Below are positions 12,401 to 27,400 of a stretch of DNA of 64,000 nt, in pieces. A program made the position numbers and the translations under genes. The stretch is from Euleptes europaea. Lineage: Eukaryota > Chordata > Lepidosauria > Squamata > Sphaerodactylidae. Position 1 is the first letter of the stretch. Every line of letters begins with the position of its first letter. Where the stretch lies: contig NC_079318.1 in the NCBI RefSeq assembly GCF_029931775.1, forward strand, positions 33,804,159 through 33,868,158, in the 5' to 3' direction. Below the pieces are notes generated by a model. It saw only the letters and a program-made list of their open reading frames with translations, searched no databases and was not told the DNA's origin.

Positions 12401-15400
12401 CATATGGCACTGTAAGCAAGAGTGATTTATTTTATTTGGTGTGTTTTTTTCTGGCAGGGTGTGAAGAGACTGACTATTGAACCTTTTTTGAAGCATGCAA
12501 AAAGAGAGTATTACTCATTGTACTATAGTTGCTTGGGTCTTTCTCTCAGAGGTATTTATCTTCTGTTGTCCAAAGTAACGTAAAGTGTTCTATTTAGTTC
12601 ACTGGACAAACAAGAGCCTCTGCAGCTTGTTAGATTATGAGCATCGCAGGCATCTTTTGATGTCTTAGAAGCCAGAGTACTGAAATTCCAATCCATTTAA
12701 TTTTGATGAGCATTCTTTTACACAACTTTATTTCCTCTTTGAAAATAGGGGTAAAAAAGCGATCTGTGACTGAGTTGAATGACCTATTAGAAGAGATTGA
12801 GACAGCCATCAAGGACTATTCTGAAGAACTAGTACAGCAGTTGGCACTGCGAGATGAGCTGGAATTTGAGAAGGAAGTGAAGAACAGCTTCATATCAGTC
12901 CTTATCGAAGTACAAAACAAGCAAAGAGAACAAAAAGAGATGGCAAAGAAGAAGAAAAAGCTGAAAAATGGCAGTCCTCAGAATGGCAAACAAGAGAGAG
13001 GTCATATGCCTGGAACAGTAAGAATCCTCTGTCTCTAGAAATATCTTTCAAATCTTAACTCTAGGTGATAACTTGCTACTTATAAATTACCCATTAAGGA
13101 AGTATTAATAATCCTGAGTAACATTAAGGAAACATTAACACAGACTTTAAAGGAGAATTGTGTTTAGATCCCCTCTTGAGAGTTGTTTAAATTCCCCATA
13201 ATTACTGCTGAAGCACTAGTGATTTTTCCCCCAGAGCTTCTGATGAGCAGCTTGAGGGGTTTTCAAGATGTCACAGTCCACATATTTTTAGAGCAGATGT
13301 TGTCTCTATTAATAACCACACCACCTACTCTGTTCTAGTGAGGTCATTCGTAATCTTTCACCTGTGTTAGCGACAGTTAGAAAATAAAGTATGATGATAT
13401 GGCTGTGGAATTCAAAGATGTTTGGTGACTTTGAAGGGAAACATTACAATCTAATTATAACAGTACAGAGTCGGGGGCTCCTTCCCCAGTCCGTTACCAG
13501 CAGCAGCACAACAATCGCTCGCTCACTTCTGGTGTTACTGACTTCAGGGGTGCTATGACTGACTAAAATTTCTCTAGTTAACTGACATGTTGTGGGTAAA
13601 CATAAGAATTGCTTAGTAATTTCCTGCATTGTTGAAATCACATGGGGGAGAGCCAGCATGGTGTAGTGGTTAAAGAGTGGTGGTTTGGAGCGGTGGACTC
13701 TGATCTGGAGAGCCAGGTTCAATTCCCCACTGCCCCACAGGAAGCCAGCTGGGTGACCTTGGGCAAGTCACATTCTCTCATCCCCATCTATCTCGCATGG
13801 TGTCTGTTGTGGGAGGGGAAGGGAAGGTGATTGTAAGCCGGCATGATTCTTCCTTAAAGTAGAGAAAGTCAGCACATGAAAACCAACTCTTCTTCTTCTT
13901 CTTGAAGATCAGTTCCCAGGAAGCCCTGCTGACATGGTTTGCCCCTTCGCTCCTTCCTCTTATGTTTTAAGGAAAGAAACTGCTTGAGTGCGGCTTGCAA
14001 GAAGAGATATCAGCATGAACTCCCCAGCCCATATCTTACTTCCTCACTGGGGCTTCTTTCCCCCAATGGAGGATTTTTAAACCCACGGACAAAGAGACTG
14101 GAAGCTCACATTCTTTTTACCTCTGGGTCATGTTTGTATTTGCTGCTGGTTGAACGGATGGGGAACGGGAGGGATTTGGCTGTTACGCTGCATGCTGTGA
14201 GAAGTGGTCCAGAGCCAGTGTCACAGCTCATTCTTTTAATCTTACAGTGGATATTACTGGCTTCTGTATTCTTCTTTGATTGTCCTAATTTGCAGTCAAA
14301 GTACAAGGAGCATCGATGTATTATTTTATATTAATGTATATAATTTGCTGGGGATTGCAGTGTTCCTGTCAGAAACTTAACATACTGCTTCCATAGTTGT
14401 ATACAGATTTAATACTGAGGTATCTGTTTTATGCATTGCCTACTGTTTTTGGAAATTGTATATATGGTGTCATATAATGGTGTCATATAAAAGTCAGTGA
14501 TGCCATTAAAGACTGGAGGGCAAAATTCACCATAGTGGTTAAAGTATGGGCTACATGGAGGTCTAGATTGCTTTGACCATTGTTTGCAGGCAGATGCTAT
14601 GTTACTGCAAAAGCAAAGTTGGCACTGGGCACGGAATGGGAGACTGGGGAATTGAATCCTAATCCATACTGCAATCCATGCCAGTATCTCGTGCTTGATT
14701 GAGGGAACTTGCCTGGACTTGTTACATTCCAGTCAAAGTATGAAATGCCATTCTATTCCTTGGCCCCTCTGCCCCTTATGACTTCCATGAAAGAGATTTT
14801 GCTTCTCTAATAAGTCATACAAGGAACAGTTCCAGCAGATGTGGGTGTTCCGTAATAGCTCTGTGATCATAAGAAAGCTGAACATGGCAAAATGTACTCT
14901 TCAACGCAACTCATCCAAATACATGAGTCTCAGGCCCATAATCCAGTTTCATTTGCTTGTCTCTGTCTTTCTTACCATGAGCTCCCAGGCCATCTGTTCC
15001 TTAGGCCCTCTGTGAGGGCCTATTTAATCACTTCAACTGTAGGCTCATGCCAGCCACAGTTTCTTTCTACTGCCTTCCTTATATATGTTCTCAAGTCCTG
15101 TCCTGTTTCATTAGCTTTCCTTTCTGCAGCTCCTGTGTTTCCTGCCTTCCTTTTCTCAGATTTCTCTCTCTTCTCCCTGCACCGCAGCCACAAGTCTCTA
15201 GGATTTGCCAGTGTGTCACCCACCTACTAAAGCACATAGGCTTTCTAGGTTAACAGCAACTTCTAGATGCTGAAAGACTTTCCAGAATCAGAAAGGGCAG
15301 TACCTCTCTCCACAGCACTTTCTCTTCCTCTGACCCCAATGCCAGAAAATTGTTTGAACAAGAGAGGTACTGCCACAGATTCTAGTAAAACGTGTGTTGA

Positions 15401-18400
15401 ACACAAGAAGCTGCCTTATACTGAATCAGACCCTTGGACCATTCAAGTCAGTATTGTCTGCTCAGACCGGCAGCGGCTCTCCAGGGTCTCAGGCAGAGGT
15501 CTTTCACATCACCTACTGGCCTGGTCCCTTTAACTGGAGATGCCGGGGGTTGAACTTGGGACCTCCGGCATGCCAAGCAGATGCTCTACAAACTGAGCCA
15601 CAGCCCCTTCCCCCCCCCCTTTAAAAATGTGTAGAAGTTTTTCCCCACAAAGATCACAAAAATCAGCAAGAATTCTACTCTTAATAAAAGGTTGCAAGTG
15701 GGTAACCACGTTGGTCTGCAGTACAAGATCAAGGTTTGAGTCCAGTAGTGCCTTAAAGACCTAAACAATTTTCAGGCTTTTGAGAGTCTGACAAAGGGAG
15801 CTTTGACTTTCGAAAGCTTACACCCTAGAAATCTTGTTGGCTGTTAAGGTGCTACTGTACTCAATTTATGACGCAAAATTATACTGCATGTTAAATTACT
15901 GTTCACAGTTAAATCATCAAAAATAGCCATATAAAAGCATGCTTAAGGATGCTTTAAAAGGATGGTGATATGTTCATCTGATCAAAAAGTAAGCTTGCAA
16001 TCAGTCCCCCTCATCCTTTGCGGAGATGGCTTTATTTTTAAGAATTTCCGTTTACTGTCTTTATGCTGGTAATGATACAACTCGATTTAAAGTAGACTGG
16101 ACCATATGTGACCAGCTATTAAAATGTAACAGCTCGCCAAATTAAGTATGGATTCAGATAAATCATTTAGCTCAAACACCAGCACACACATGCCTCAGTA
16201 TAAGTCGTGTCATTTGCATTTATTGGATTGCTCGGGATTTGTATAGCCCTCCCTCTTTCTGCTGTCCCCAAAGAGGCATCTAGGACTGTGGGGTAGCCCA
16301 GTCGTGCAGGATGCTCAAAAATATGTGGGTTGCTGGGCATTCTGATGACTTCTCAGGAGGTTCTGGTCCATTTCGTATTTCCAGTAGTAAGTCCAAGGTC
16401 CTGTGTAAAACAGACTGGTGGGGGAGGGCAATGTCACCCCAAGCCCTCCACTTTAAAACTTAGGGGATTCTTTGTTTTGGTGGCATCCCCCAAAATAAAT
16501 CCAAGCAAATTATTTTTCCAAAAAATATATATTTAAGATTCATATTAAAAGAAAAGGGCTTATTCAAAGCGCAAGCTGTGGAAGTGTTTAAAATGTTTTA
16601 TTCTTCTTAAATATGTAGAAATTTAGAAACATAGAGAAGTATTTATCTCTTGCCTTTGTGTGATAAGTGTTGATATTTTTCTAAAACTAGCACTGGACAA
16701 GTTTTGGCTTGTACATTTGGGGGGGGGGGAATGCCCAGGAAGCAGTAATTTAACTAAAGATCGCCATGAAGCGGTTATATATAACGTTACTATGAAAAGA
16801 ATAGAGTGCTTTTAATAATCCATACATAAATAGCCTTTATAAATACTTGCCTTGGCTAGGAGAGTGTTCCATGAAAAGCTCTTTAGTAGGAAACAGAAAT
16901 CTGTGTGCCATAAAGCAATGACTGCTTTTTTAAAGATCAGTTAGCTCTAGGGAGAAGTATCCAGATCCTCCCCCCCCACCCCAAAACAAGTCTGCATGGG
17001 CTGCGTATCGAGGGGTTTGCCAATTACACAGGCATCTGCTGTTGACACAGCCAAGGCCCCAGCCTTTTCCTTGCTGCTGCTGAAATATATTTGGGAGAGA
17101 AAAGCAGCTGCTCTGTGCAGGCACCCCCTTGTACCTGATGTGGTCTGCTTTATATGTTATACTCAGGTACAGATATCCAAGTACCAAATGTAGGAATGTT
17201 TTGACATTGTATTGCATCCTGGGGCCTTTTTATCTACAAGGAAGTTTGTAAGAACTACAGAGGAGGGCAGAGAGATAGTTACGAAGCCACCTTTTAACTG
17301 CACTTCAGTATGCCTTCTGCAAGATCCGTGCACTGTTTTGTGGCAAAAAACCCTGCCTGATCAGATGTCCTGTTCCTGCCCATTTGTGTCTAGCGCTGCA
17401 AGAGCTCATGTAGAGATAAATCAACTGAGTTATTGTCAAGTTGGGGTGCGAGTGGTCCTTATACACAGATAACACAATTAGATGTGGCGGTCCTTAACGT
17501 AGAGTACAAATTCCTTCCTTAACTTAGATGTTAACATGATAAAAAAAAAAAGTCACACTAAGCATGATCTTAGAGTTAACGTCTGCCATTAAAAGTCTAA
17601 CTCGGCCCTCAACTGAATCTAATACATCTGAGATATGCTGGGTTAATTTAAAACGGAGTCGTAAAATGGGCAACTAAGCAAAATATGTGGGAGATCCTCT
17701 ATTGAACCTGTGGAACAGGGACATAGCCTTAGATTATGGGGAATTTTTTAATATCTACCTAGAGCATTTTTATCCCAAGCTTCTCAGAGCAGTATACGTA
17801 ATTCTCCCTTTGCCATCTTGCCTTCACAACATCTCTGTGAGGCAGTTTAGGCTGAGAAGGAGTGACTGACCAGAGGTCACCCAGCTTCAAGGCTGAGTGG
17901 GGGATAGAACTCGGGTCTCTCAGATCCTAGCACACCTGCTAGGATCCTGCTTCTACATTTTTATTTATTTATTTATTACATCCCGCTCTCCCCAGCAAAA
18001 CTGGGCTCAGAGCAGTTTACAACAAAATCGGAACAAATTGGATTCCATAAAAACATTAAAACCATTCGTATAAAAATAAAACAGCCCCATAAGTATCTGT
18101 CATCAATACAATCAAGAAAATCAATATATATTGCATAAAATGGCGCTCCTCAGTGTAGTAATCAGGGCACAGGGCCAACGAAGAGTAAGTCAGTATGTAT
18201 GCATAGTATGTGGAACAAGTATCCCTAATATTTTATCCTCAGGCCATTTGTGTATTCTGTTCTTTTCACGTGCCTAATAATTATGTAATATCTGTTGTAA
18301 GAAGGGTAAAAGAAAATCTCAAAAGGAAACAAATAGCATGATACAAGCCCTAGTTGTTAGACTTCTTTGAACCCATTTGTTTTTAATGGTAAAGATGGTT

Positions 18401-21400
18401 ATTTTTCAATGTTTATTGAGACTGTTTTCAGGCAATGATCTATACAGCTCAGTGTCTGTTAGCTAACCTAGGTGCTGCGGCAGCCATAGGACCAACCTGT
18501 GGCCACCAGTGCCATTTTAGAGAAGAATTTGGCCAATTAAAAATGCTACAAGGGACCCATCCTGATCAGGCCCACACCATAGCAGGACCAAGTGATCTTG
18601 TGTGTGTCTCCCCCCCCCCCACCCCACATACCTTTTCGGTTGTTTTGGCACTTGAAAAGGCACAGTGGGGGAACATAATCTAAAACGGCAGTGGCTGCCA
18701 TTTGTACCTGTGGTGGCCATAAGGTCTAGTTTGGCCCTAAGAGAAAAGAGATTTGTCTTTGTGATATAATCTAGACATATTGAGCATAAATTCTAAGGCT
18801 GGTAGGTCAGAGTTTGCTGGGAGCATATACCAAATGCTAGATGTGCAGGTTGTTAATATTTTCAGAAGCTTAAGACACAACCGGTTGCTGAGTACCCAGC
18901 TTGCTGGGGATAAAGGGAAGATGACTGGGGAAGGCACTGGCAAACCACCCCGCAAACAAAGTCTGCCTAGGATACGTCAGGATGTGACATCACCCCATGG
19001 GTCAGGATTGACCTGGTGCTTGCACAGGGAACCTTTACGTTTAAGACAGAACAGGATTAATCAATGAATTAGGGTCCGTAAAGACCAAAGGCGTGGAAGT
19101 ATCAGAGCCTTGTAAGTCATGCCCTTAAGAACAGAGCTACAAGTTACAAGGATGAACTGATGAAAATAGCAGCCCAGTATTAAGTCTTCCTAGGGTTGCC
19201 AGGTCCTTCTTCGCCACTGGCAGGAGGTTTTTGAGGCAGAGTCTGAGGAGGGCGGGGTTTGGGGAGGGACTTCAATGCCATAGAGTTCAATTGCCAAAGC
19301 GGCCATTTTCTCCAGATTATATCTATCGGCTGGAGATCAATTGTGATAGCAGGAGATCTCTAGTTGATACCTGGAAGTTGGCAGCCCTAAGTCTTCCCCA
19401 TCCCTCCAAAAGTCTAGTACAACTAACCTGATATTCTGACATCATGATGCACATATTCTCCACATTCTGCATCCAGTGTTGTGAAGAAGGAGTGAGGAAA
19501 TAAACATCCTGCTGACATCCGGACACTGCCTAAGTTGCATCAGTTATTGTTCAGCAGCCTTCCTTTTCATAATTCTACCCTCAGGTGACAGTGTGCAAGA
19601 GAGCAAAGGCCATACAGCAACATGCCAAATGCTTCAATGTCTTTCAAAAAAATGTTGTTATTGGTTGGATCCAGCCTAACATTTCCACAGGTGCAAAGAT
19701 TTCTGCCTGCAGAATGCAGTTTTCCCACTTCTCCCCTCCTGTGCCACCCTGAAAGATCCCACAAAATCCTATGGGAAAGAGGACCCCTGGAAACAGGATT
19801 GGGGGGTATTTCGGGCTGCAGGAAAATCATGCTCCATGGATGGAAACATCTAGTATGGATCCAAGTCTGTGTATTTGCAATGTTTAATGATGGCTGCCTG
19901 CATTAAAGGGTATTGATTCATTAAAAGTGTCTGCATTACAACATGTAATATGTTTGTAAGATTTCTGCACAAAATACCTTGAGTTCATGAACTTACTCTG
20001 ATTATACTATTCCTAAAATCTGCAATTTGCTTTTTGCTAAGGAACAAAAAGATTATTTTCTTAAGCTGTAGTTAACGTTCATTCACTCTAAAAGCTTGTC
20101 TCTGCCATTTACCTCACTTGCATCCTCAGAAAATCCTAACTAATAGCCTTTAAATTTTTCTCTGTCCCCCTCTTCTTTCCTGCCATGTTCTTGCTCCCTA
20201 TAGCGCTTCAGCATGGAAGGAATCTCAAATGTCATTCAGAATGGCTTCCGTCAAACGTTTGGAAACTCTGGTGGCGAAAAACAGGTGCTGGGCTATCCTC
20301 TAACTATTTTCTCATGCTGTCCTTCCTTCTTTGTATCAATGAAGGCCTTAAAAGTTCTGGATTTTCAGATGTCGGTGTACTTACTCGAATCTTCCTTGCC
20401 TTCAAGGCTATGATTTGTTTGCAAAGGTTTTCATACTCGGCAGTTAAAGATCAGGCAAGCCTTGATACGCACAGAATAAAATGAGCGGTTTCCCCCTAGG
20501 GTTCATTTAACTTCTCAAAATAAAATATAGGCATCAGCATAATGCATACTTGAAAAGAACTGCATGCATAAGAAAGCAGCAGCAGAAGGTCATCACAATT
20601 CAAATATTTCACTTCAGGAAAGTAGAAATATGCAAAAATAGTTCACAGTAAATAACTCTAGCGTCTTCCATAGTGTTAAAAGCACTGCTGTCTTTGAGAA
20701 CCCATAACAAAGAAAAGGGGATCATCCTTTTTGTGTGTTATTGATTCTGAAACACAAATTTACCTCCCCCATACTGTATTATGCTGGGGGGGGGGTTGTA
20801 TTTTAAGCTGCCAGCTTGAGTGTTGTACATAATCCAGATATAATATTTGTGAAGTATATTTCAGAAATGATATTTTGGACAATAGTTGACTGCTGATGCT
20901 AAATATAATGAATGGTAGCTTTTATACCTTTTCTCCAGGAGATTCTTTCTTATGTAACAAGTGAGGGTTTTTTTGTATTCTGATGTTACATAGGTAATTT
21001 GCTAGTTTTGGACCGTGTGTAGTAGTAGAGATCAAAAGCAGGTACTGTATAGTAGTAGCAGCACAAAAGTCCTAGTGTTAATTCTATTTTTGTATACATG
21101 TGTGTTTGACTGGCACTTATATTCAGGTGTGTGTCGATCTGATTTACAAGCAATGTGGTTGTGCACAGACTGAAGTAGAATTTACATCATTGCATAAATA
21201 TAGGTGTTAGCAGTACATAAAGCCTATGTACTTGGGATTGTGCTATAATAAAGTTGCTGCTTTTCTTTGCTATTTTTAGCAACACGAATAGCATAAGTAG
21301 TAAATTAATAACCATAGCAGATAGTTGTTGACACAATAGGGATCAAGGTAGGAAAGATCATCTTTGTCCAGTGCAAGAAGTAGACATATCTAAAGTGAGA

Positions 21401-24400
21401 AGAACATGCTGTCAAGATGCGAAGTTGTTGTCGGCCACTAGAAAACCAGGAGCACAAGATAGGGGCTGAGTCCAGAGGAGGCCTGTGGAACTCAGAAAAA
21501 TAAGCTGGGGGATGTCCCAGGCTACAAAGCCTACTGCGCCTTTTTCCTATGGTGTCCAGTTTCAAGTAAGAGCCCCTGGCACAAAGTGGTAAGCTGCAGT
21601 ACTGCAGTCCAAGCTCTGCTCACTACCTGAGTTCAATCCCAACGGAAGTTGGTATCAGGAAGCCGGCTCAAGGTTGACTCAGCCTTCCATCCTTCTGAGG
21701 TCGGTAAAATGAGTACCCAGCTTGCTGGGGGTAAAGGGAAGATGACTGGGGAAGACACTGGCAAACCACCCCGTAAACAAAGTCTGCCTAGTCAACGTCG
21801 GGATGTGACGTCACCCCATGGGCCAGGAATGACTGGTGCTTGCACAGGGGACCCTTACCTTACCAGCTTCAAGTGGGGCCAGCCAATGGCTACATAGTAG
21901 GCCATACCTGTGCATACAGATCATCTGTATGTGCATCAGGTCGCATTCTAATCAGGCCCAGCCTAAACGATACTTGCCATATACCTGGTTGGTGACATGC
22001 TGGCGTCAGTACTTGCCATGAATGTCGATAATTGTAAATGATGATAAATGTTTTGCTATATTAAGGATTTTTTTAAAAAAAGAAATTTTTGTGCCCAAAT
22101 TGGAATACAATAGCCAGAACATACTAAAAATCATATCCACATCATCTTCCTTGAGGTAAGAGAAACGTTCACAATGACACAGACATTCTTATCATCATGG
22201 AATTGTTGAGATGGGTTGCTGAGGTGGCACGCTAACAACATGCCAAATGCATGTATGCTTTAAAAATAAATCTGTCTCTAGGAAACAGAAAACTCCCCAG
22301 GGTAAGGGTGTAATTTTGACCAGGCCTCAGTGTGTGTAGATTAGATCCTTCAATCACTGTAATGGAAGAATTTTGTGTTGAACTTCCTGTGCCAGTTAGA
22401 AATCTCTGAACGGGAGCTAAAGTCTGCCTATCAAATTCGAATGGCTATTACTCAGCATAGCTCATGATTTCCTTTCTAAAATGCTTTCACCATTTCTTTT
22501 AATAGTGTTTTACGAAAGATGCACTCAATTCATTCACTAATTCATAACCACAGCTCTGTTTTTTTGATAGGCAGCTGTGGTTCTTTATTTTGTCCTTTGT
22601 ACCTGAGATTGGTCTTAAAGCAGAGTGGACTACCTGTGTGGCAGTGTGGTGTAGTGGTTAAGAGTGGTGGTTAAGAGCCAGCGTGATGTAGTTAAGAGCG
22701 GTGGACTCTGATCTGGAGAATCTGGTTTGATTCCCTGCTCCTCCATGTGAAGCCTGCTGGGTGACCTTGAGCTAGTCACAGTTCTCTCACAACTCTCTCA
22801 GCCCCACCTAGCTCACAAGGTGCCTGTTGTGCGGGCATGTGGAAGGGAAGGCGATTGTAAGGCACTTTGAGACTCCTTACGGTAGAGAAAAGCAGTATAA
22901 AACAACTCTTCTTCCTCTCTTTTTCATCAGGCAGCAGATTGTGATATACCATTCAATGACAGCAAATCAGAAATTATTCAGTTTAATATATTTTAGCTAT
23001 GATAGGATCCATTATTAATTAGCAAAGTGATTTCTTTGAGAAAGTCCTCTATTTGTATATTAATGTTTACGCTCATAGTGAATAATGCTTTTTTTTCCAT
23101 TTCATGATTCCCTTTGAGCTTTGAATTTATTGCAGTCTATTGATAGATTTGAGGTGATACAAAAATAAACAAGTGCCAAAATTGAAATATTGGCATGAGA
23201 GAGACTATCAGAAAAGTAACATTCAATAGAAAACATTCCCATTTACACATTAGTCTCTCTGAAATCTATTTAACTAAATTGCCAGAAGAAGAAAAAACCA
23301 AGCTGAATTTCAAATATGGTGCACGCACCTCAAGAAAACATGAATATGGTAAAAGTAAGGAAGATTGTGTGTAAAGTGCCGTCAAGTCGCAGCCAACTTA
23401 TGGTGACCCCTTTTGGGAGGGTTTCATGGCAAGAGACTAACAGAGGTGGTTTGCCAGTGCCTTCTTCTGCACAGCATCCCTGGTATTCCTTGGTGGTCTC
23501 CCATCCAAATACTAACCAGGGCTGACCCTGCTTAGCTTCTGAGATCTGACGAGATCAGGCTAGCCTGGGCCATCCAGGTCAGGGTAGTGTTTATCTTACA
23601 ATTCTCTTAATCCAATTCCCCAAAAGAATCCTGGGTTAACTGCCATAGAGTTAATACAGTTACCTGAAAAATCGTACTATACCCTTATTTTATCTTTTAC
23701 TCATGCAGAGAATATGTACAATTCAAAAGGCCACAGGAAAAAAAATTCTGAGGGCAAGTCACTGCTCAGAGTAAATTGTAAAACTTAAAAGTAGCCTGTC
23801 TTTTCAACAATACAGGCGGCAGCAGTGGAAATTTCAAAGAAACAGCTAGCTCCTTGCATGATTTTACAACCAAGTGTACAAAATGAATGGAAAGCTGGGT
23901 TACAACATAAGGGTAGGCATTGCGAGATTCGTAATGCACCACTAAAACAGCAACACTCTGTGGCTTGGGAGCCACATACACAAATTGTAATTAATTAAAA
24001 TAAAAAATATTTTTTTTAAAAAATGGGGATGATTGCATAGGTCGTTTATGCATGGGGAGTTTTGCCTGAGGTTCGTTGCTCGCTGGACCCACACTTTCCT
24101 GTTGGGAATCTCTGCACCAGCAGTCTCCAAGCTCAAATCAAGCTCCCTCCCCTTTAAATGCTGCTTTGTAATTAGCTTCTTTGTAGAGCTTACTGTGAAA
24201 GACAATCCCTGCCCCAAAATCCAATTGCTGCATTAAAAAGCATTTTAAGAACAAAAAATGGAGCAATCTGATAGCGGAGGGAGAAATCCAAGCCTTGGTT
24301 TTAAAAAGCCTTTCTTCTGCTCAGAAAGAGCTCCCAGGAAGCAGGAAGCATTTGAATCCCCACCTCTTTACATGCTGCTTTGTAATTGGCTGTGAGAGAA

Positions 24401-27400
24401 ACCAAGCTTGTGTGTCCCACACTTTGCCTTCCCCAGCCAAAGCCGGGCAACAACATTAAAACCATAATAAAAGCCATAATACTCATACATTTAAACCAAT
24501 GAGTATAACTATACTAAGCAATATAATCATAACAAAACAGCAGATGGTGTTTGATTAGAAAAGTAACCACTGAGAAGGGTCTGCAGTCAGACAGTCCCCC
24601 TAAGTTTGTAAAATGAACAAAATAACAGAGGGGGAAGGTAGGGAGGCCAGCACAGATAACATCCGTGGCTGTCCTCAGTTTTGCCCATGATGATTATATC
24701 AAGGTTGTGGAGACGCAGAGGTTTTGTGTATGAGCCTGGATCAACATAAGCAGTGGAATGAGGTGAGAGAAATGAGGCATACCCCTACTGAATACTAGCC
24801 CAAGAAACAAAACTCCTTGCAAGTGGAGAGCTTAGCTTGGATAAATGTTCTAATCACCTTTCTCCTGCAGCGGTAGAGTAAAACCTGAAGGGAACCTTTA
24901 ACATAGAGAAGCATTTATTTTTTTAACATCCAACCTACTAAAAAAGATCTGGAGAACTCGAAATCTTGCATACCGTTTTGTAAGCCCTTCCCCTCACTCC
25001 AGATACACAAGGACTGGCTAAGGTTCAACAGTAGTAGAGACAGAGAACTGTACACACTCAGAGGTACTCTGGTAAAAGGGTTATATATTATAATGATATA
25101 TGTTATAATGATATATTATTGTTTGTGTGTGCTTGGGTTGATGCACAGTATAATGTGGCTCTTTTGGTTGATGAAAATGGCAAATCTGTCTCTCCGTGAT
25201 AGAAGTAATTTTGATTTCCCACCATGGTTTTTAATATATATATTTATTTATTCTGTTAATGTATTTATTTGATTTATAACCCGCACCCTCTCCTCAACAG
25301 AGGACTCAGGGCTAGTTCACAACACACGCAACACAGCATCAAAACTTAAAATTGATAATAAAACCGATAAATACAGTAAAACGAGATTCTAATCAATCTA
25401 GTCATAACCTCTGGAACAAGTCTGGACAGCCAGACAGCTCACCCATTCTCTTACTTAATTAAATGTTAATGAAATAGTCAGTTCTATGTCATTCATGGTA
25501 GCTTCATTACTAGCATAAGTGGGGTACAATTTTGGTAAGCCTGATGTGCATATATATATATGGATATTCTTTGTTAAAGATCCTGGCCAACTGACAGCAT
25601 TGATCATATCTATTACTTTTGCCACAAGGCAATCCAATGCAGAAATACATAAAGTATCCATGAAGGGCAAATGCAATGACATTTCCTGAACTAATCTGAT
25701 AACTGTTCCGCATGGTTGGCACTTTAAAAGGTCTGTCAGTTTACACTTCCATATCATTATCAAATGAAATGTGTGCAGAGCAGCTCATTCTAGCTATCCC
25801 TTAACGTGCAGAAAGTGTCTGAAAGGTAAAGGTGTCGTGGAACAATTCAGAGAAAGAAAAACCTACAGTATATAAGGATTTATTAATATTGCTGCCATTT
25901 TGACACACTGTCACTATTCTGCTGTTGCTTTCTGAAACATCTTTGAATGCATCTCAGTATGTTTTATTTTTTGTGTTGAATGGAATTTAACAGTATGGAT
26001 TACATGTAGCGGCGTGTGTTTGTAGGATTGTATGCTAGAAGCTGTGCACAAAAATTGCTGATTTAGTTTCTGTAAAGATGTTAAGTGTAAAAAGACTATA
26101 TAGTAATCATGGCTTTTATTTGGCAGTACTTGACAACAGTTATTCCTTATGAGAAGAAAAGTGGACCTCCATCCATTGAAGATCTCCAGACACTAACAAA
26201 AAGTAAGTAAATGCTCATGCGTCGTCTTGCAAAAGTAGTCTTCTGTGATCTTTTGCTGGGATGTCCAAAGGGCCATCAAGAGCACACTTCCACAGAACAT
26301 GTTCAGAAGAATTCATGTCAGGGTGAGCAAAATGCTTTCTGCTCCAAAATCTGAAATACCTGGAGTTGATCAGCAGCCTTGTGTTTATTCAAATAAACTT
26401 AATAAGTCAATAATGGGTCATATCATCCTGATCAAGTGATCCATAGCCTCTTTGAGTGTAATTGGCATTACTCCCTGGCACTAATATTAATAACATCATA
26501 ATCAATGGAACTAATTCGTGTTCTAATCAGTCTATAAGTGCAAGGGTCAAGAACACACAGAGTTAGGCCAACTTCTTCCAGTTCCCTATCTGAATCCTAA
26601 GGTAACCATTAAAACTCTCCTAAATAAGCAGTTATGAAAAAAGAAAACAAACGTCCTGATTCTGCTAAAATCACCATGTCTTTATCCAGGGCTCAACAAT
26701 TCCAGGTGCGAAGGTATCACTGCAACCTGAACTTCGCTTGTGGCGCCTAAAGCTCCAGCCCTCAGACTGTAAACTCTGTTAAAGAGTTTAAAAGGAGGAT
26801 GAGGAGGGAAAAGGGGAGTCAACCCTTAAAAGGAATGCTCCGCAAAACTTCTAGCACAGAGCTAATTTGTTGCCAGGATATAAGCTCTGGTGCAAGTTTA
26901 ATGGCTGTTTGGCTCTCCTTTGCCTTTTGTTGTGAACTTCTGCTCTCTCCTGCCCCAGCCAGGGAAAGCTAAAGGCAAGCAGATGGGTGTGCTTGGTGGA
27001 GTGGGCAAAAGTAAGAGACTTCCCCCTCTGGGGGGCACAGAAACCTGGTCTGGTCTTCAATCCAGCTTTTAGTGGTATTGGAATTAGTCAGAGCACAAGT
27101 AAAAGATTGTGAGTAGTTTTATATTCAGGCTAGATGTTTGCATTATATATACAGGATTATAATCCGTATTTTCTGAATCACTCAGTTGGGGGCTCCTGTT
27201 TGACATCTTCCGCCCCCATCAGAAAGACTCTGTGCTTGAATGGCAAAGAAAATAGTTCTTGGGTATTTCTCTTACTTTCCTTTCCTTCTAGTTACATAGC
27301 AGTCTAGTGGTAGCAGTTGGCCTACCTTACAACATTAGCTTAAACAAAAAAAGCTTGAGTCTGCAAAAGCGTATGCTGCAACATGTCTTTTCAGTGCTGA

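Noticed and set aside
13939-14334. Open frame of 131 codons in FEZ2 intron 5
   Set aside because: No similarity, no splice support and typical intron composition.
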